Assembly: GCA_002633005.1 (NCBI GenBank)
Contig: NMRA01000772.1
Span: forward strand, 77,812-141,811
DNA length: 64,000 nucleotides
Source: Phoronis australis
Taxonomy: Eukaryota; Phoronida; Phoronidae
Reading direction: 5' to 3'
Shown: positions 27,101 through 38,700 of the stretch, piece after piece
How positions within the stretch are numbered: position 1 is the first letter of the stretch
Layout: each line of letters starts with the position of its first letter
Made by a program: the position numbers and the translations under genes
The notes under the pieces: generated by a model
What the model was told of the DNA's origin: nothing
Databases searched by the model: none
What the model saw: only the letters and a program-made list of their open reading frames with translations

Positions 27101-27491
27101 CAGTCAGAAACTCATAATTCTCTCTTTCATAATGGGAGTATTTGTTCGAGTTGGAAGGAATTAAACTCATCGACAACCTCCTAAGGTGTTCCTCTATGCG
27201 CAAAAGGTATTTATAACAACGTGACTTTGATGGTTTAGTCGGTGCGAGGCATAATTCGCCGAAAAGCTTCCGGTGTACAGACAGCCTATAGCTGCATCGC
27301 CTCTGGTTCGGGCCAACAGAGGCGATGGTCATTGCCTAATAGGTATCCGGACTATACAACAAACATTTACCTAGAATTAGCGACATTTGGCCACACAGAC
27401 AATAGTAGACATACAAAGGCTTTTCTCCTTGGTATTCCTCTTGATCTTTCGTGTCTGTACAGACGACACTTCGAGAGACAACCTTCGGCAT
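21167..27491 (-). CDS. STEEP1: STEEP1 (CXorf56 family), 6 exons
   Basis: Exons on the minus strand: 27491-27371, 25174-25060 (or its duplicate 26121-26007), 24478-24301, 23684-23595, 22139-22047 and 21217-21167. They join in phase to 215 aa, against about 222 in human. The start [11 protein letters not shown] is the family signature. Cysteine pairs YYCLCG (C31, C33) and KKCKKCG (C91, C94) suggest metal binding. [37 protein letters not shown] and the C-terminal KGTLID are conserved blocks. In mammals STEEP1 promotes exit of STING from the endoplasmic reticulum and is also spliceosome-associated; that role is inferred here from homology. The later exons encode an acidic patch (EDEEDELEA) and a basic helix. 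Exon 2 occurs twice. Including both copies (115 nt each) would break the frame. Confidence 0.93.
21460..21770. mobile_element. Possible relative of the 4413-4742 MITE
   Basis: Rich in gttataac and ggttaac motifs in both orientations. It ends 'gttacaactcatcgtgtgaacag', which resembles the right end of the 4413-4742 element ('gttacaaccactttggtgcgaacag'). The left end is unclear. Lies in STEEP1 intron 5. Confidence 0.35.
25051..26956. repeat. ~950-bp tandem duplication carrying STEEP1 exon 2, joined by one N
   Basis: 25051-25996 and 25998-26956 align along their whole length with a few per cent differences and small indels (an extra 'acagcacagc' in the second copy, and a short extra block near 26900). 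Each holds STEEP1 exon 2 with both splice sites and the same protein sequence. The copies meet at a single N (25997). That pattern suits two alleles placed end to end by the assembler, though a real duplication is possible. Confidence 0.9.
27295..27327. repeat. Perfect 11-bp hairpin in STEEP1 intron 1
   Basis: Arms CATCGCCTCTG (27295-27305) and CAGAGGCGATG (27317-27327) with an 11-base loop, about 45 bases inside the intron from the exon 1 donor. The arms are GC-rich against an AT-rich background. Confidence 0.6.
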
Positions 27492-29502
27492 CCTAACACT
27501 GACTAGTGACTAACGTCGCGCTTGTGTTTTTCCGACACAGACTTGTGAAATACGTCACAGGAAACGAATAGTTAAAAACTCGCAGTTCTATTACGAACAA
27601 TAAATGACAAAATAATTATATTCTCATGAAATTAAACATTATTAATTGACCACTCATCCACATTTTTGCATTTAAAGTTCAAAAGTTGTGTTAAATTGAA
27701 ACGAGTACTGATCTATTATGGAAAACGTCATCAAAATCTGTTGCCGTACACACTTCCGGTAAAATGTGGAGAAGGCATTGCAGCTCCGCAGTTGCTGGTG
27801 CAAGTTTTGAGCTTTCCGTGTGATATACGGTTCTGTTTGAGGTTGATTTGATGAAGAGCACGAGTCTGTTGATCTTTTCTCTGAAGAGCTGTTTACAATT
27901 CGACTCCAAAATTGTAGCTGACTCTACCGTAAGTCACAGTGCATTCATTTTCGACACTGACCTAGTTTCTTTCAACCCATTGTTTTTGTTTCATATATAT
28001 ACTATATAGTCCGGATACCTATCGTCGTCAGGCTCCAAAGGTCGTCGCCATCTTCTTTCGCGTGCAGCGCAGCCACGCGGGACTTAGCGTTCCAATTTGG
28101 AGTGCTCGTCTGCACCTTTGGTACTAACCTCTCGGTAGAAACACGCATGGAAGAACTGAGACTAAAATTAATGAATTCACCCACTGTTTATTGAGACCAC
28201 TTAAAAACTTGTAGATTTTACTAATGCACTTTTTTTGTTCATTTTCAGAAGATATTTTCGAAATTAAATTTTCTTCAGACGGAACAAAAAACAACTTGGG
28301 GATTGTTTATGCAATGTATCTATTTGTCCCAGGCACTAAGCGACACCTGTTAGGCCAAAGGAAAAACGCAGCAGACAAATGGAACACGCTAGGTGCTTAA
28401 CAGTTTCGGCCCACGCCTTGGTCATCAAAATATTGTCCGCTTGTTTTTTATTGTAAAACAAAGTGCTGAGCTCAAAATTTATGTTGAAATTTTTGGTTAA
28501 AGCATTTTGAATTTACTTGAAGAAAATTAAAATACTTAGAGAATGGCCACCAATAAAGTAAAACATTGACTTTATTTCACTATATTGCATTGTTACATAC
28601 CGCACAGCATGACATAATCAAAAATAAAAGAAGAAATTGAGCAATAAAATGCAAATGCAACTTGGGTATTTATTTATTTATTTATGATTGCAGAAACCTG
28701 TTAAAGGTGAGAAAAAAATCAAACAATACGATATTGGATAATTTATTAGAACAATTGTATCGAGGTTCAATGATCAACTTCCGCCGACCAAGTCTCAAAG
28801 GGTTACAGTTCTGTTTTGGCTGACAAGATGTTAACAGAGAATGAAGAAAAACTGAAAAGAAAACGAAGGACAGCAGAGATAAGTGGTGTTAAGTACAACA
28901 AGAGCAAAAAGTCAAATAAAGAGGACACAAATAGAAAATAAGTAAGGTCTATCTGGAAGAAAACCGTTTGCGATTTATTTTCCAGAACTGAAATTCTAAA
29001 TCAATTTTAATCGATTTAAAAATCGATATATCATACTAGTAAAACTGTTTGTGGTTGAAATAGAATTCTTCTAAACCACTTTCCACTATTTTCTTGGCCT
29101 TTTTCTGTGGTTTTTTGTTCTTTCAATTGGCGGCAGCATATGACGACCATAGGAGTTGTTGTAAAATGGCTGCGGAAAAGCAATGCACAGTTCAAACAAC
29201 TCGGCATAAATAAAAGAAAACTTTTGAATCAACTAATACTATGGATTTGTGAGAATTAAATCAAGTTCTATGCAGATCATAACTTTGAAGTGGAATAATT
29301 GGGTGAGTACGACAACAAGCCGGTTTTGTGCTTAGGCGGACGACCATTGGGTTCCCGAGTATATATAGTATTTCGACAAGAACTTTTTATGTTGTATTAA
29401 ACATAATTTCCTTGTAATTTGAGTGGTGTTACCTCAGAGAAAATTGATAGGGAAAAATGATATAACAACTGATAAAAGACCATTTGGCCCACGAAAGTGT
29501 AA
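27492..29502. other. STEEP1 upstream / CDK9 upstream intergenic
   Basis: Promoter side of STEEP1 (minus), leading towards the LTR element. No exon was confirmed. A short plus-strand frame near 29166 (MAAEKQC...) followed by a GTGAGT donor-like site near 29304 could be a 5' exon of CDK9, whose first coding exon is preceded by an acceptor. This is untested. Confidence 0.3.
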
Positions 29503-29749
29503 TGTTGTATTCCTACAGGTTCACTAGCTAGGCCTCTAGAAGCACTCACCAGATAAAAGACAGCTATTCAAACTTCAGTAAAACCCAATCCAGGTACCCA
29601 TCCCTGACATCCTGATTGCTTGCTGAAAGACTGCCAGCAGGGTTCCCGCCAGCAGTTTAAATAAAACAAGCATGCGGGGAACCATAAAACTGACAAATCA
29701 CAAGACACCATAGAAAGATAAAGGACGAATGATGTTGACGATTACAACA
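29503..29749 (-). repeat. LTR, 3' end of element on minus strand
   Basis: 247-bp terminal repeat with TG...CA ends and short inverted TGTTGTA/TACAACA termini, adjoining the polypurine tract. Confidence 0.85.
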
Positions 29750-30398
29750 TTCCCCTCCTCCCTAAAAAAGTGTGGGGCCCACCTGGGAATCAACATCATT
29801 TGCCAGATACGAAAAACTTCCCAAAAATTTAACCATATCCCCCCTTACCGAAAATAAAGCCTCTACTAAATAGACCAAGAGTGCTAGAATGACAAGGACA
29901 GTTCCCCTAGAAGCAGAGAACAACACACACATGTTAAATATAGAAGTACCAAAAATAATAAAAAGAGTTCAGAATGCCAGCACATCCCAAACACACGAAG
30001 TAACTCATAAAGAGAAAACCTAGCAGGATCCCAACCCACCCCCCAGGGCGGGAGAGCAGTCACCTAACGGAAAAAGTTCTTGCTAGGGAAACTCCCCGGA
30101 CTTGTAGCTGCAAAAGGGTATAGGACACGTGCATTTCTAGTGGAGTTCTCAAAATAAACCCTGCACTACCATGATACACGCATGCCACCCTTAATTGCTA
30201 CTAGAATATTACATTTTGTTGTGCTTCGGGTGGAGGCCGGGCAGACCTATTCCAACCCGAAGGGAACGCCTTGGACACAGACCTAAAATGGATGGGTTCA
30301 CATAGAAATGTGACTGACCCTCCACTAAACATAGGCCTCCTGGCAACTGGGACAGACATGGAAGTACCACACCCAGGTTAACCACGCACTAGGACTAC

Positions 30399-30830
30399 GA
30401 TAATAAATAGGGGAATTAGTTGTAGGGAGAAAGTATTAGGTCAATGAAATGGTGTCCAATGACAAAACCAAAACACTGCCTAGGCCTAAACTCACCAACT
30501 ACACGGACATAATAAATAAATAAATAAATATCAGGGATGTGATAATAAATAAGGGACTTAGTTGTAGGGAGAAAGTATTAGGTCAATGGAATGGTGTTCA
30601 ATTCAATGACACAACCAAAACACTGTCTAAGCCTAAACTTACCAACTACAAGGACGTAATAAATAAATAAATAAATAAATACCAGGGATATGATAATAAA
30701 TAAGGGACTTAGTTGTAGTGAAAAAGTATTAGGTCAATGGAATGGTGTTCAATTCAATGACATAACCAAAACAATGCCTAAGACTAAACTCACCAACTAC
30801 AAGGACTCAATAAATAAATAAATACCCCAA
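30399..30830. repeat. Tandem array (~130-140-bp unit, 3 copies) inside the LTR element
   Basis: The unit runs from 'gataataaata(g/a)gggactta' through 'gagaaagtattaggtcaatg' and 'aaaacactg' to 'accaactac' and a (aata)n tail. Copies start at about 30399, 30541 and 30690. The aaataaataaata tracts between units differ in length, suggesting slippage. Confidence 0.8.
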
Positions 30831-31040
30831 ACCCAAAGGATAAAAACCCAGTTAAACCACCAACAACCCCAACAGACCAAGAGACCACTTGGCCACCGTA
30901 CCAGCAACCCGCTAGCACGATACCACTCCCCTATCCAACCTTCCCCCGGACCTACGAAAAATGCCCTGGTCAGGCAAAGGTTTTCAAGAAAAGTGGTTGA
31001 ATACTCCTAGAAAAACCTAACCAGTGCCGACTTCGCCAAT

Positions 31041-31287
31041 TGTTGTATTACTGCAGGTTCACTAGTTAGGCCTCTAGAAGTACTCACCAGTTAAAACACA
31101 GCTATTCAAACTTCAGTAAAACCCAATCCAGGTGCCCATCCCTGACATCCTGATTGCTTGCTGAAAGACTGCCAGCAGGGTTCCCGTCAGCAGTTTAAAT
31201 AAAACAAGCATGCGGGGAACCATAAAACTGACAAATCACAAGACACCACAGAAAGATAAAGGACGAATAATGTTGACGATTACAACA
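31041..31287 (-). repeat. LTR, 5' end of element on minus strand
   Basis: 247-bp terminal repeat matching 29503-29749 and adjoining the primer-binding-site-like sequence at about 31021-31040. Confidence 0.85.
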
Positions 31288-31615
31288 AAAGTATTGCTTA
31301 GGTTCAAAGTTTAGGTCTTACACAAGTTGCACTGCAGTGTGCTACCAAACTGTATAGATGATATCCAAATGGACCAGCTGCAGCAAAAGTCCAAAGCTAG
31401 CATGTCGAATTTCTTTTGATATGGGAAATATGGTAAATTATTCATCAGAAAAATCAAAGGACAGCACAAAACAAGGTCAAGAATGAATGATGTTGATAAT
31501 TACTACACCACAGTTGACACTCAGTCATTCAGATATCCTGACAACTAGCAGTTTAATTACATCTAATTTGGTTACTAAGTGTCATTCATTTCTGCTTCAA
31601 GTCCATCAATTTTCA

Positions 31616-31756
31616 ATAGTGGAAACTTATCAATCACCAGTCTCCATTTCTGGAAAAAATCCACCCACTGTCAGGATTTGAAAATGGTATCTTCTGTGTG
31701 TAAATCAGGCATCCAAATCGAGTGGCGATAAGACAATTGCCCATTTGCAAGTAATT
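31616..31756 (-). mobile_element. SINE copy, diverged
   Basis: Aligns with 31993-32126 over about 135 bp ('gaaaaaatccacccactg..' against 'gaaaatccacacactg..', 'aagacaattgcccatttgcaa' against 'aaggcaattggccattggcaa'). Its tRNA-like boxes are damaged. Confidence 0.5.
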
Positions 31757-31992
31757 TAGAGAGGCTTTACATAGCACAAAAGAACTTGAAGTCATGTGGT
31801 ACAACACTCTTTTCCCTTCTGTTGTGGAACAGCCATGCCTGCTGGTAATAGCAACACTCTCCAGGTCCTTAAATGTGCACTCAGGAACTCAGCAACACTT
31901 TCCTTGTGTTCTGGGTCCACCACCAGCAGGTAGGCACCCTCTCTATTTATCATTTGGAAGCCTTACGTACATCTTAGGGTTTAGTGGGTCTC

Positions 31993-32126
31993 GCCTTAAT
32001 TGGGTTCCAGTGTAGAGAAAATCCACACACTGCCGCGACTTGAACCCGGAATCTTCAGCATCTAAGTCAAGCATTCAAACTGATTGACAAAAAGGCAATT
32101 GGCCATTGGCAAATGATTTAGAAACG
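31993..32126 (-). mobile_element. tRNA-derived SINE
   Basis: The minus strand contains a clear B box (GGTTCAAGTC) within CCGGGTTCAAGTCGCGG, preceded by a tRNA-like anticodon-arm segment and an A-box-like stretch. A related copy lies at 31616-31756. It is not a functional tRNA, because the acceptor and T stems do not pair fully. Confidence 0.6.
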
Positions 32127-32778
32127 CCTGAAATACTAGTACTGTTGCACGGCATAACTGAAAGTTACACGTTACGATACAAGGCTACTTCAGCTCCCGA
32201 GTGGGTAGGTTCTTTTTCGCACATATGAAAATTGCCCTACGATTTTGGATCCTAAAATCTCTCTGCGTTCTGTTGGTCCTCTGGCATAGTTGTAATGAAA
32301 ATCCCACAGAGCTTGAACACTCTGGCACTCTTCAAAGAGTCGCTTGGTGTTAAATGGTACTATTGTGATTATGTTGTCACCCTGTTATTACTGTTTTAAC
32401 AACTTTGGATAGCCACACATATTAGCCCTCTCAATATGATTGCGCACAGTCCATCTATCCTCAGGATCAGCTATGATACTGTCACAGTAGACATACTAAG
32501 TACAAACAACCACTACCGTAACTTTTTATGCAGTGGGTAGTGAGATGTGAAAGCCAGATACTGATCTGTGGGATTTCTTACGGTGTATGGATAGGTTTAC
32601 ATACTATGTTCATGCCTCTAGTTTACAGTTATTTGCGATGCACATGGTTGGTGGCTATCAATGTGTTGTATTGCTTTTGTTTACTGTTTATTAATGGTAC
32701 AAAATTAGTTACACCATAACACGGCATTATTGGAAATCCGTGATATTGAATTTTGATTCATTTATTTCTAGGTCCTCA

Positions 32779-35700
32779 ATGGCTAGTTCAACAGGACTAA
32801 GTAAGGTTGAAAACTTCGATTTTCCCTACTGTCCTGATGTGCAGAAGTATGAAAAATTGGCTAAAGTTGGGCAAGGAACATTTGGGTAAGAATTTGCTAC
32901 TTTGTAAAGCCAACAGCTACTGTGTTCCTTTGAGCACTGCCTTGGCTTTATAAGTGATCTCGGCTAAGATCCAAGATGGGAGGGGTGCATTGGGGGAACA
33001 GATAGGTAGATAGAAAAAGAAAATTAAAGTGAACTGAAGAGAAGAACTGTTGACTTTAATTACCTTGGAAATTTTGAGGTGTTTGTCCCATTCTGGCTTT
33101 GCTTAACTTGATATCAGGGCTCAATTTGATGAAACTATTTCAGTGATTAACTTATACCGAAATAACAATTCTGTCATTTCAACTGGTGTAATGTTGCGCT
33201 TGTTGAACAATGCTGTTGATGTCATGCCAATAACCAAACTTGAGACTTAAACTTTCGTGAAACGGAGCCCAGGTCCCAGGTTCATTGGAACTTTCACTGT
33301 AAGACTTTGGAGCCAATCCTGTTTACTACAAACTTAAGGGTCTTATGAGCAGTGATTCCAATGGATTTCTCTAAAAATAGTTTCATTCCAGTATGCTTTG
33401 TCCATAAATAAACAAAATCCATTGAATGTCAGTAACTTTTTTGTCTTGTACTTTTAATTCCAGTGAAGTTTTCAAAGCCAGGTGTAAAGAGTCTAAAAGG
33501 CTTGTGGCGCTTAAGAAAGTGCTGATGGAAAATGAAAAAGAAGGAGTGAGTATTGGAGAGAAGCAGCAAACAGGCTGTTAATAAATCCACCTTTCATCAG
33601 AAGCCAGTGTTTTGACTTAGACAAATTACTATGATGAAATCAGTCTCAAATTGTTACTGGACTCTTGATGAAACTGAAAATGTTAATATAAAAGCATGAC
33701 CTAATTATTAACATTCCGTGTAATTTACACATTTTGGATGTACCAAGACATAGGCGTTCCCACCACCCCCCGGACCAAAAATGTGCCAGCATGCTGTTCT
33801 TAGAGCTACTTCAAACGTTTGTCCTTTTGGAAATGATGGGTGGCCCACTCGCACTGTAACCTGTTAACACCTTTGGTGGCTGGGTCTGTTGTAATTGTTC
33901 AATGTATGTCTTTCTAACAGGTGTAGCAAAAACTTGAAAAGACCAGCTTAAAATTCTCAAGATACTATTAATAGTAATGATTAATAATTTTCCTTTATAT
34001 CTGTTATGCCACTGAATAACTTATAATTTCCATTTTTATATTCCTCATAGCTAGGTTCCAAACAATGTCAGCTTTGTCAAACTAGTTTGTAGTGTCTGGC
34101 ATTCTGTTTAGATTGGCAAACTTTTGTTTGCAAACAAAATGCGTAACTACCCTGATTGAGAGAGGATCAGCAACTGTACGAAATGTGACAAGAGCTTTAT
34201 GAATATACTTGTGTGAAAATCTCACTATAAAATTTCATAAGGTTGGTTGAGTACAAATTGATTTTTTTCTATTTTTCATAACCAGAAAATAATAATACCT
34301 TGATAGTTTTCAACTACACTCAGCAGCCATCTTCGGAAGCTATTGGACACTAGGTGGCATGGTTATGAGACTGTTCCTAATTTTAGATTGCTCATACCCC
34401 CCATTGACGTCTAGATGAATAAGAGAGTGTATTTGGGTCAGAAAAAGTGGTTCAGTTATGAACAGGTACGATGGGGGTATAAGTTATCTAAAATTTGGAA
34501 CAGTCTCATCAGCACGCCACCTAGTGTCCAATAGCTTCCGAAGATGGCTGCTGAGAGTAGCCGAAACTGTCAAAGTAAACACTTTTCTGGTTGTGAAAAA
34601 TAGAAAAACTCAATTTGCGTGACAATGGTCGAATGATTATTCCAAATATCTAATGATTTTCACGTAGTGTAATTTTGCATTCCATCTTAGTCTTCATTGC
34701 TGTTGCAAATGCGAGTGTTTTTTTCAGTTTCCCATAACAGCATTAAGGGAGATCAAAATCCTTCAAACACTGAGGCACGAGAATGTCGTCTCTCTCCTGG
34801 AAATATGTCGCACTAAAGGTAAACACCTGCAGTAATAGGCCATTCTCAAAATTTCTCAATTGTTGACATTCCAATATCAAAATGAGGGTTGAGCAGAATA
34901 TCACTCTCAAGTCAAGTTTACTGCAACCCTTAACCACGAACAGTCCAAGGAATTTGTTGGTATGTTAATTTATCACTGTTCCCGAATAAACTCCTAGATT
35001 TAAATTTGCGATTTATTCATGCCAGTTTATGTAATGAAAATTTTTTTTGACCAGCGACTTTGATAACTTTTTAATGAGCATGACCCAAAAGAACCATTTC
35101 ACATCTCTTAGTTGTAAAGCATGGACATTTCCCCACAATAAGGCAAGATGCCACTGAAACTAAGAGGTAAAATTCTCGGGAAATTTGCTTTCACGACACC
35201 ATCACTTCTGAAGAAGGCTAACAGTATTTATTGGGGCTAGGCGTTAATCTGAATGTGGGTACTTAAAAGTGAAAATTTGAAAATTTTGAAGTTGGGCATT
35301 AAGGTATTTGGGGCATGAACCAGGACAAGTACAGTTGTTAAGTTTTGGTCCAAGGTTACTCAGTTGTGACTCTTTTTTTGTTTAACTGAGCTCAATATCT
35401 TGGCCTGATTGTACTTTGGACTTTCTCAATAGTTGTCTTTTTTCTTATGTTGATCTAGCCCACTTTACCCTGTGAGTTGGTAAATATTGGATTGTGTTCT
35501 GGTGCCACTGGAATTTAGTCCAGCCTGCTAATGTTTTGACTGGTATTGATGATCGAGATACCACTCATACCAGGGTGCATTCTTCATCAGGAATGACTTA
35601 GTGCCCTTTACAGTATTTGCTATACTAAGACTGTAAGTCTAATCGCTGTTGTCTTTTGATTGTTAATGAGCTGAAAAAGATTAATGTTCTTATTTTCAAG

Positions 35701-38700
35701 TATGCATGTTAGAGACATGTCACCATTGTTATTTTATTGATCAGAAATCACTCTTGTTTGCAGCCACGCAGTATAACCGATACAAGAGCACATTCTACCT
35801 GTGCTTTGAGTTCTGTGAACACGACCTTGCAGGATTGCTGAGTAATGCCAATGTGAAGTTTTCAATGGGTGAAATCAAAAAGGTAAACACAAGGCTAAGA
35901 ATCAATGTATCACCGCCCTCTAATTGTCATAGTCGCGCTTTGTACACTCCTCTGTGTGGACTCTTGGGGCCCCTTGTATTTCAAGTGGGGGTAGAAATAA
36001 CAGTTTTGGGCAATAGTTGGATATAACGTGCGGTATTTTAAGAACCAGTTTGATGCCGGTTACTCAGTGGAGAAAACTGGTTCTCAAAATTCAGGCACAT
36101 TATATCCGACCATTATCCTGTTTTGCGCTGTAATGTGAGAAGTTTTCATCACAAAAAGTCAAACACTATGTCATTTTTAGAACTTGTTATCTGTCAGTGA
36201 TTTGTCCACATAATCACACTACTAATTTGTCATCTGCAGGTGATGCAACAACTGCTAAATGGCCTCTATTACATTCACAATAGTAAAATCCTCCACCGAG
36301 ATATGAAGGCAGCCAATATTTTACTAACCAAGAGAGGCAAGTTAAAACTGGCTGATTTTGGCCTGGCACGTGCGTTCAGCTTTGTACCAGCTGGGCAGCA
36401 GAACAAGTACACTAACCGCGTGGTGACACTCTGGTATCGTCCCCCAGAGCTGTTGCTAGGTGACCGTGACTATGGTCCACCCATTGACATGTGGGGAGCA
36501 GGTTGTATCATGGCGGAGATGTGGACCCGATCACCCATAATGCAAGGCAATACAGAACAGCATCAACTACAACTGATCAGCCAGCTGTGTGGATCAATTA
36601 CACCAGAGGTAATTTATTTCCTACCCACTTTGTCTACGAACATCATTTTATCTGCCCACATATACCTACGTGTGGGTGAATATTTCCTTCATCACCATCT
36701 GGGCTTCCAGCGTTCCCTGATGTATCTCCTAAACTTATTTCTTTTTTACTATTTGGAGGATTTTTGTCAAATGTAGGAAGTGCTTTCCTGTGGACAGCGG
36801 ACGACTATAAATTTTGGACAGAACTGACTGCTGCTGTGTTCCATAGTGGCAATTTTAGTTTTTATATTATTTTGCTTTTGTATCTTTGGAGTTCCATAAC
36901 AGGTTTTCTTGATAAAGGTGCCGAATTTGTGTTTTCCTCGTAGTGGTGCCAAGAACATTGAGCAAACTCGCTTGTCTGAAATGATCGGAATAATGCACCA
37001 AACCCTTTCTAAGAAATTGAAACTCCGATGCTTGGTAAAGGTTGTCTTTGTCTCGAGAAAATGTGCTCTGTATTGAGACTGTACATGCATGCTTTTGGGA
37101 CCGTCCGACTTTTCCTTCCATATTCTCGGCCTGACTAACCAAATCATTTGCTTCACATTTTCTCCAGATTCAGAAACGTCTTTTTTGTAATTTTGGCAAT
37201 ACTCTGATATAGCGTGCCCGTATTTTGAGAACCAGTTCGATGCCCGTTATTCAGTGGCGAAAACTGGTTCTCAAAATTCGGGCACGTTATATCAGACCAT
37301 TACCGTAATTTTAGTAAATATGTCAGTTATTTATTGTTTTGCCTCGTTTGGACATTCTCATAGCCCGGTGAGCCGTAAAATGTGCTTTATTCAAAGTGCA
37401 CATCGTGCTTTTCAACCTTAAATTCTCTGTGTTTGTCTGTGACCGCAGTTACTGTTACAGCATATCAAGAGTATATAGTTGACTTTGAGATGATAGTGAC
37501 TATGATTGGCTCTAGTGATGTTTTACATGTGGCATTATGTGTCAAGAAACTGGCTGTGTGGTTAAACTACTCAGACACTTGGAATGCATGGAATTGGATG
37601 AGGCTGGTTTGAAAATGATGGAGATATAGCCCTATCGGGAATGCAACAGTGCCCAGATACAACGTAGTCTGGTTTTGTAAGCTGTGACTGACTATTAAGT
37701 CATACATTTCTCTAATATCTATTCATACTGTACAAAATCTTTGTAGTAAACAGTATATAGATAGTATCTATCAGTAAAGTATTGCCAAAACTAGTCTCTC
37801 TTCTAAGTGTCCATTTCAACTCTTAATTTTATCAAGTGTTCATGTGTAACATTTTCCTTAAAACCACATCAGCGAGAAAAATCTTTTTGCCGAGGTCAAT
37901 CCTAGCATGGATCGAACCTGAAACTATGAGGCCACAGGCAAACTCTGTGCTAGTTGACCAAAATCCCATTCAGTCCATGGCGTTCATTTTAAGGGTATTA
38001 AACTGGTAGAGTCACTGACCTGTATTTCAGTGAATGTCTTGCAGACAACATCAAAAATTGGCAATTTATTATAAAACCACAAAACACCACAGATTTCATT
38101 ATAATATAGCTCTGGTCAAAACTAACAACCTCAAAAAGTCTACCTAATCCAACGAGGAACCTGAAATCGCATGTTTCAGTCCTAAAAATGATATTAATGT
38201 CACTTTAGGAATATTTTTAGAATTAATAAAGTTGAAACACAATTTACATTATATAATTGTATTGTATGTTGCTGGTCGAAGATTGCATAATAGTCTGATA
38301 TAACGTGTATTCATTTTAATAATCAGTTGATGCCCATTATTCAGTGGAGAACACTGGTTCTCAAAATGCGGGCCGCACGTTATATCAAGCCATTAGCGAA
38401 GATTTGATATATACCTGGTGTCCTATCTTCATCGTTTCGTTTTCCAGACATTTTCTATTTCCTACTTCTCACAATTAAAATGAAATGTGACTCTGATATT
38501 AGCTCTTCTGCAATTTTTGACCCAAAAATAGGATTCACAGGAGAGAGATTCACTCCGACTACTGCATTTTTGGCATAGAGTAATCTGGTCCAAGTTTGTT
38601 TGTCCTAAGTCTGCAACATGCCTGGTTCCATGTAGGTGTTGAATATATTATGTCAATCAATCCAATGTAGGTGTGGCCTGGTGTGGAAAGGCTGGAGCTC

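Larger units (their letters stand above)
29503..31287 (-). mobile_element. Non-autonomous LTR retrotransposon (TRIM/LARD-like)
   Basis: Two direct repeats of 247 bp, 29503-29749 and 31041-31287, differ at only a few per cent of sites. Each starts TGTTGTAT and ends TTACAACA. Reading the minus strand, the sequence directly before the 29749 LTR is a purine tract (AGGGAGGAGGGGAA). The sequence directly after the 31041 LTR (ATTGGCGAAGTCGGCACTGG) is in primer-binding-site position. Both place the element on the minus strand. The internal part is only 1291 bp with no gag or pol frame, so it depends on a helper element. Target-site duplication is unclear: 'aaagt' occurs on both sides, but on the left it is four bases away from the LTR edge. 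Confidence 0.85.

Noticed and set aside
36609..36776. Continuation of the CDK9 frame past the GSITPE segment
   Set aside because: The sequence switches to non-kinase residues after a GTAATT donor, and the true next exon (VWPGVERLEL...) is at 38671.
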